Assembly (NCBI RefSeq): GCF_964355755.1
Contig: NC_092672.1
Coordinates: 33,228,501 to 33,292,500, forward strand
DNA length: 64,000 bases
Reading direction: 5' to 3'
From: Antedon mediterranea
Taxonomy: Eukaryota; Echinodermata; Crinoidea; Comatulida; Antedonidae
Below the pieces are notes generated by a model that was not told where the DNA came from, did not search any database, and saw nothing but the letters and a program-made list of their open reading frames with translations. This document shows positions 54,101 through 63,100 of the stretch, piece by piece; position 1 is the first letter of the stretch, and every line of letters begins with the position of its first letter. Both the position numbers and the translations under genes were made by a program.

Positions 54101-57100
54101 CTCTTGCAATGTGTTTTTCACACAGTATTTTAATTATGTACCATACAAAATTGAAAAAATTGGCTACCCTAAATCTGATTAAAACGGCCTCAAATTACGC
54201 TATAACGCGTTGCTTCCGGGGCTCCCCCTGGACCCCCACCAGGGGCCCTTGGCGGGTCCCCCTCAGCCAAGTGATGCTCGCTTCATTTGAATAGGCCCCC
54301 CCCCCCTGTCGGGAAATTTAGCCCCCGCGTCAGAAAGATCTTGGCGCCACCCTTGTTGGGAAGTCTACAATCTGTTCTATGAATGACACTTACCCATTTT
54401 GTTGCTTCAAACATTTTCAAATCTAAAGGATCTCCAGTGATTTGACCCTCTATGATGGTCAAAGAATGACAGGCTGCCATACATGCAAGGAAGGGGCCAC
54501 GAGGCAGTTCATCAGCATGCTGAATAAGTGGCAGGAAGTGATCATCTTGCAGTGGCACTACACCGAGCATATCCAGCCCATCTTCTGTCAGTGTTCCGGT
54601 CTTAAAAAAATACATATTTATATTCTAAATCGTAATAAAGAATAAACAATAAAAAAATATGCAAATGACAGAAGCATTTATCCTTTTCTGCGACAGTGCT
54701 GGACAATTCACCAACAGAAAAAGTTATACGGTGACCTTACGACCCAAAAACGATTACCACACATGTATCTAATTGTAGATTTGCAGTTATTATTAATAAC
54801 AAGCTTTTAACTGTTAAATTATGACAAAAGGAGCATAGAAAAATTTCTTTAATTGAACAAATGAAAGATAAATGAGCACTGTTTAGTGAACATGAAGGGA
54901 CCCTTAGGCTCTGTCTACATTATCAAATATGTATATGACAACAAAATGTGATGTGCCCATATATGGACGTGATAATGTCATATCACTACCATATTTAAGC
55001 ATATCACCACAATAGTTAGGCACATTGACACTTTTTTTGTCAAACTAGTTTGATAGTGTAGACAGAGCTTTTGGAGAGGAGAAATTGAATCCAATTTAGC
55101 ACAGTTAGGCTGCCAGACACAGGTTACTCACAAACCTTATCAAAACATATGAGCTTCAACTTTCCACACATGTTAATTCTCTGAGGACTAATACAGAAGA
55201 TACCAGCCTTCTTCAAGCGTGACTGTGCATAGATGGTACCAACCGTCATAGCAGCTGGTAGTGCTGGTGGAACAGCTATGGTGATCACATCCAGTGCCTT
55301 GTAGATAATGTCCTTTACATGGGCCTAGGAAACGAATGGAAATACACTGCTAAATAGTACAATACATACTTCCCTGGATTGGACTACCCTGAATTGGACT
55401 ACCCTGGATTGGACTACCCTGGATTGGACTACAGCAGTGGATTGGACTACAGTAGTGGATTGGACTACCCTGGATTGAACTACAGTAGTGGATTGAACTA
55501 CAGTAGTGGATTGGACTACCCTGGATTGAACTACCCTGGATTGGACTATCCTGGATTAAACTATTCTGGATTAAACTATCCTGGATTGGACTACCCTTGA
55601 TTGGACTACCGTAGATTGGACTAAACTAGATCCTCCTGTATAAATAAATAAAAGAATATATTATTTACATTATTTTTCAACAGAACTGGAATTGAATACA
55701 AGAGACCAACGATTGCTAGGCATCCCAGCACCATGACAAAGCGTATAGAATCTTTGTAGAACTTGAATCCAATGTTCTTAGGGTAGAGGATCGAACGAAC
55801 TAACTCCCCTTTAGCAGTCTCAAAACCTATATTTAGAAAAATAATAAAAAAGTATGCGTACGTTAATGTATTTCATAATGTTGACAAATTTTGTTATAAG
55901 TGCAACTCTTTCATGGTTGGTGGTTATTAACAATAACAATAATTTTCTCTGCTTTTTAGTAAGCTACAACATGGTGGGACCATTGCTAAGCTTAAAATTA
56001 TATAATATCACTATTTATAATAGTACCTACTGTACAAAAGATTGTCCACTTAATATAAGGACTTCCCAATGATATGACAATTTTTTTCTTACCTGTTCTA
56101 GAAACAATAGCACACACCTTTTCTCCACCATAGTACCTGGTCTGTATCAACTGTGTACCACAGAATAAGGTGTGACGTTTATGTACGTCTGGTGAGTAAG
56201 GAATATTACAACCCGGTGGGTTAGGTAGTGGTGTCTTGGTAACAGGAACGCTTTCACCTACAATTATAGTATAAATCTCTAGGTTTATATAAATAAGGTT
56301 CTACTACATTAATTAATAATAGTACACAAGAAATTCTTGTTAGAGTTGTGTGGGTTATAGATAAGGGACTGTAATCGTAACCATTTAGGCTTTAGAATAA
56401 GATTTTACAACTTAAATACTCGGAAAATTTCATCTGGTTTCAAAATATTATCATTAATATTGTATAAAAAATTTAACCTAAGTTTACCTATTTAAATGAG
56501 TACCACTTAAGGGAAATTTGTAGTATTTAAGGGAACTATTTCACATAGGTGGATTGGTGAATCAATACAAGTCTGGCTATGGAATTGAGAATGCATTGAA
56601 TACAGTGAGATGCATAGCAAAATAGGCAGTGAGATGCATAGCAACATAGGCAGTGAGATGCATAGCAATATAGGCAGTGACACGGTACCATGACATCAGA
56701 GTACAGTACTACTCTACATATGGAATGCATACAAACATATTCTACTTAGTAGACAACCAATCACAAAGCTTGTCTGTACCTGTGAGCATACTCTCATTGA
56801 CTATACAGTTGCCAGCTACAAGCACTGCATCACAGCTCATCATACAGCCATTAGGAGGGATCAGTAACAGGTCACCGGGAACTAACTCTCTACTATTAAT
56901 CTCTGAAACAACTGAAAGATGGAATATATTAATAGAAATAGTCACAGATTATAAAAAAAATATTATATATTATATAATCTTTCAGTCATGGTTGATAGAA
57001 TTAAAGATGTATTGTATCATGAAAACATTTTTTATTAAAATGTTTTTTTGGGGGACAATACATCTTTAAGTTTACTGCCTACACAAACTATGATGGGTCC

Positions 57101-60100
57101 AAAGGTGTCCCCTTAACACTTTGACTGCCAAACACAAAGATCTTCGTGTTTGGAAACACAACGCTTGACTGCCAAACACGAAGATCTTCGTGTTTCGGGT
57201 TTTGTTTACGAAATCCGGTAGATAGGTCAATTATTGGTATATACTATAAATATGGAAACTATATTTGGTCTGGACCGTCAATATTTTACTATTTGAAAGT
57301 AACTAATCTGGTTACGAACGACTGTCAAAATGGTACCCGTCGAAATAACATACACCGCGCATCACAGTAGCACGTAGAGTGATGGCTTGGCGCATTGTGT
57401 ATCGGTCGCGCGCTAGCTATGCCGCCGAAGCATTACAAAGGTTTTTGTGGATTGGCATGTTTGTTTGTTATGTGAATAAAAAATAATGGAGTCATTTTTA
57501 ATATGAAGTCTTTAATTTTATTATTGTATGTATACCCTAATTGTTTTGGTGTTGTACTGTAAGTGACCGAGTTTCACGCAACAAACTTGTTTGGAAATGG
57601 TGAAGATATTATCAATAGTTTACTAGCTGGGCTAGTAGTATTAGGCTAGCCTAGGCCTAGGGCTAGTCGTAAAACGGTTCCGGACCAACTTTAGGCCTGG
57701 TTAACTAGGCCTGGTGTCTTTACTATGTGGATTTTGGCGAAACATTGATGTAAGATTTATGATTTATAAAATGCAATACATTTTTCGAAAGTGATAACTT
57801 GTTTTTATAGGCCTATCGGTGCCGTGTAAGTAAACTTTTTCGTTGTTTGTTGATCTCACCGGACGATATTTTCATATTGTGATGTCTTGCACAAAATCGC
57901 GAATATCTCGAAACTACGAAAAACTAAAAAAGTGGGTTACTTTTATTTTACTATTACAATTTACATATTGCGATTTGAAAATCGTTCTTGGTACCATTGT
58001 TAAGCTAAAATCTTTATGATTATTTTAGTCTAAATTACATGTAAATCAGATCACATACATAGTTCCAATCAGCTTAAATAAAAACATCGAATTGGGCTAT
58101 TAACGCTGGCGGTGGCAGTTTCTAACTGGAAAAACCTCTGGCAGTCAAAGTGTTAATAGAGGTTCTACTGTTTTTTCCTCTACTGTATCAATTACTGAAT
58201 CAAACTAAAGTATGAATTCATAAAGTATAAAAAAGGTTTATAGTACATATTGGAACTTACCATTTGACCTTTTAACTGTAACGATGCTATTCTGGGCCAC
58301 CATGTCCCGCAATGTTACAGCTTGCTGTAGAAAATAAATGAAATAAATAAGACAATTTCAGACTTTTATCTCTGAAAATTAATCTTTCTTTTAACTGGAC
58401 ATTGTGAGTTAGCAAAGAGTCAACAGTATTTTTATTAATTTATTTATTTGTTATTTTTGTAAATAATATTTTATGAGGGTATATAAAATTCATTTTATTT
58501 AAAATATTTAGTATGTCCTTATGTGTTTTGTATTAATGAAAGATCTCACAATGAAACAGGCTGTATAGTAATAGCAATTTACATTAATAATTCAGTACCC
58601 ACCTTATGTGTTTCGTAGAGTGAGATAATTAGAGATATCACAGATATGACAATGATACAGACTGCATAGTAATAGCAATTTACATTAATAATTCAGTACC
58701 TACCTTATGTGTTTCATAGAGTGAGATAATAAGAGATATCACAGATATGACAATGATACAGACTGCATAGTAATAGCAATTTACATTAATAATTCAGTAC
58801 CTACCTTATGTGTTTCGTAGAGTGAGATAATTAGAGATATCACAGATATGACAATGATACAGACTGCATAGTAATAGTATACCTCAAGGAACCAAAGAAT
58901 TACACTAAAGATTTGAAATATGTAAAATGGATTCAACACCTGAAAAAAAATTTAATAAAAATGTATCTAAAAGTTGAAACTATACAAGAATAAAAATTTT
59001 ATGTGTTAATCGTTCACCTTTTGAAAATAGGAAACAGGATTAATAATTAAAGGTGTATTGTCCCCCAAAAACATAAAAAATGAAGGTTATTTTGTAGTTT
59101 TAATAAAGTTAATCACTTCCGTAGAAAAAAAAATAAAAAAATTAATGTTTTCACTTATAAAATGACAAAATAAATGGTTACCTTCAACTATCCATTGGCT
59201 GGAAGCCAATTTGCCTACCTTTTTGCTTTCAATTACAGTTTTTTTCAGGTAAATACATTTTTTTTCTATCTAATTTTTGGCCAAAGTGGATAACTATTAT
59301 GCGACATTAAAATGGCATATTCTAGAAAAAAATTGTTAATAATTAGTTTTTCAGGGGGACAATACATCTTTACCTATTATGAATTGGAATAGTTGTGTAT
59401 TGACGCCTCATATAAGATTAAATTAAAAAAAACATGTGTTAAAAGTTAATAATTTAAATAATGAATACCTCCTCTATTAATAGTTTTCCATAGCTTTTAA
59501 CTTCAACATCAATATCATTATAGCCATACACAAGTTGCCTAGGAAAAAAAAAGTATAGCAAAACAGAGTGTTAGCATCACTAGAGGTGGAGGAAGGGTGG
59601 AGGTGGGACTAGTATATGGATTGACAGATTATGAAGAGAGGGCTAAAACATTCAGATTTATGTCTTTATGTTACAGTATTAGACACAATTGCCAAGATAA
59701 TTCGACTTTTTTGTTTAACTTTTCCTGATACAATCCATAATAGGACAAAAATACACAGATTCTATCATAAAAATTCTCTACATAAACAAATTCAAACAAG
59801 TATTAGGGTTTAAGTGGTTTTCAGTGCAGGTTCACCATTATAAACTTACTACTGGAGAAGTAAACAAATTCAAATGTTAATTTTATGACGCATTAAGATA
59901 ATTGATGACTGAAAATAGCACAGAAGCATCACAATGCCATCTGTTTTATTATTACCCAGGTGCTTATAAATGAATATGAAAATTCAAAACAACAGAGATT
60001 GTTACAAACACTTTAAGCTCTGTCTACACTATCAAACTAGTTTTACAAAAAAATGTATGTGCCCAAATATGGTAGTGGTATGCCCACATATGGTAGTGAT

Positions 60101-63100
60101 ATGACATCACCATGTCCATATATGGGCACATCATATTTTTCGTTACATAAAGTTTGATAGTGTAGACAGAGCTCAAAAGCAAGGCTTTCCTTTCTTTCCC
60201 TACTAGTAAAGGAGGTTTAAAGTTTTATATTATGAAATAGTTTGATAGTGTAGACAGAGATTTACTTGTTATTCTGTTCATTATTGTTAATTCCATTTGA
60301 GTCGGTGTAGAAACTAGAACATGGCGTGTCAACGTCAAAGGCACTTAGTCGTTCAAAATCTTCTTTAAAATTATTCCATATATATTTCACTTTCTGGTGC
60401 ACAAAATATACCATGTGATCAGTCAACTAAAAGAAAAAGTAAATTCAGTATTGTTTTTATATATATATTTTTGTTTATATATATTTAGGCAAATTGCCAA
60501 GGATAACCATAAGCAAATTCATTTCACTATCCTTCTTAAAGGTAGCAATCCTGTTCACAAGACAAACATATGCAAGATACTCTACATAAACAAGATGGCG
60601 TGTCTGTCGGTAACAATAGAAAAGTCTCATTTGGGTTCAAACGTTTGCGAAAACTGATACCAATTTATATTTTCTTATTACAAGTCTTTGGGAGTGGAGT
60701 TATAATTGTCAATTAGAAACTGGTATGACTTGAACCCAGGACCCTGGGATTTGCGGCCAAGCATCATAACCACCAAGTCACAACTCCACTCCAAGATATG
60801 GGTATAGATTAGATGCAGTAATGTACACATGTAGCAATTTAAGTGTTTGCCTTTTAAATTCATGACATTGAGAGCAGTTTTGCTTTGATGACCTTGGATT
60901 GGATTGTGTAGATCAACAGACTGACATTGCTAGTTTTGTAACGGCTTTTCTAACAACAATATTTCCTGTATGTGCTTATGCAGAATGCTGCAAATCAACC
61001 ATTTTACATGGCAAAATGCCAATACATTACAGTATATTCTTCCTTTCTTTACGTGTTTTTCTTTGTTTGTTTAATTAAAAATGTTTGGCTGAATTGTACT
61101 GTATACAGTAGATACTGTACGAAAAGAACAAACAATGCAAACAATTTAATAACATACCATCTGTTGCTCTAGACTGCATTGAGCCAAGTATTTTGCTCGA
61201 TTTTCAAACGTTTTTATGTGGTGTGTATTTGTAAGGTTTGAAAATGCAACAGTATATTGAATTTCACTTCAATAGTATAGTATACAACAAAATCAATTTC
61301 TATCATTTTATTGGATAATTGTGGGTCACATGGCGTGCAATAGTACATTCGATGTATACTGTGCTACTGTAGATAATACAGTACTGTATGCCCAGCGAAA
61401 AATGTTAAAAGTGTGCAATAAAACTAATTAAGCTGTATTTTGTGTCTAGAAATATGTTTTGTGTAGTGTTTTTTGATATACTGTACAATTTTATAAATGT
61501 GTTCAGTACTTTCTGTAGCTGCAGTAAAGCTTGGTTCCCATTAGAACGTAACGCAATAAACGTAAACGCAAGCGTTTTAACCAATGACAAGTGAAGTTAT
61601 AGACAGTTACTTAGCAATCACAAGCGAATAAGCCATCGCTTGTGATTGGTCAATTCACTTGCGTTGTGTTACGTCCTTGCGTTGCGTCGCTAGTGGGAAC
61701 CACGCTTAAGGTACTAGTTTATAGGTTTTTGCTATGCTACACTGGTGAATTTATTCCATGTTCCCAGCTGTAATTTTAAGGGTGATCCAATTCTTTTACC
61801 TGAAGAAAATATTTCACAGTATGTCCAGTACATTACCTGTTTCTCTAAAACCTCATTAATAAGTAAATTAGTCTCCTGGTAGGTAATGTCATTATCCGAA
61901 TATGAGCTGCTTGTGTTATGTTCAGTAGAGGCAAGATATGGGTCTCCACCAGGCCCAATGTCTTGATTGTTAAAATCCTTTGTAGGCCTGAAACATATTT
62001 AAAATAATACTGTAATAATTTATCTTGATTGGCTGTTAATTATAAATCCATCGATGTCCCAATTTTGCATATAGTGGATTTTATTTAAAGAGATTACTGA
62101 TCTTCATTACCTTATCTGGTGAATGTAAGTTTCCAAACTATCTTTCAGTGAAATGGTTTTGACTTCTGCTGGAAAAACTTGATAAAATTTATCCTAAAAG
62201 AATATACAATTGAATAATTAAATGTATTCAATGTAATCGGACATATAAAAAACTATATTGCACTGAGGAAGCGCTAGCGTTAAACTCGTTTAAACTAGTT
62301 TGACAAAAAAAGTGTGATGTGCTAAAATATGGTGGTGACATCACATAAAGTTTGATAGTGTAGACAGAGCTTTGCACAAAAGCTCTGCAATTTATTTCTG
62401 GTATGTTTTACTTTATCATTTTTACTTAGCTTCTCCATTGAGATCTAGCCACTGAGAACCACAGCATTGTCATTTTTTTCAGGTGCTTATTTTATTGTAT
62501 CTCTATTGAGAAGAGATCCAACCACTGATACCCATGCTTAATTGGAATTTTTTTAGTGCATTTTTAATTTGTATCTCCATTGATATACAACCACTGATAC
62601 GCGACAGCATTGTCATTTTTTTTCATTCCTTATTTTATTTGTATCTCCATTGAGATCCAGCCACTGATACGTGACACCATTGTCATTTTGTCAGTGCTTG
62701 TTTTATTTCTATCTCCATTGAGATCCAGCCACTGACAGCATTGTCATTTTGTATCAGTGCTTGTTTTATTGTATCTCCATTGAGATCCAGCCACTGACAG
62801 CATTGTCATTTTGTATCAGTGCTTGTTTTATTTGTATCTCTATTGATATCTAGCCGGCCACTGTATCCACAGCATTGTCATTTTTTCAATAATTTGACTT
62901 GTGATTAATAAATAAATAAATATATAATATCAATTAAATATTTAATCTTACATGAAGTAACACTACTTGTGCATCTTTAAGCGAGCACTGCGAACACATA
63001 AAAAGCACACGCCAATCATTCCTCCAGTAGAAGACTAGCTGTAGCCCACCCAGAGTCACAACACTGAGCACCACAGAGAGTAGCCATCTCCCTTGAGTCA

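Noticed and set aside
55379-55600. Tyr/Asp-rich repeat ORF ([10 protein letters not shown] type)
   Set aside because: Minisatellite in ATP13A2 intron 11.
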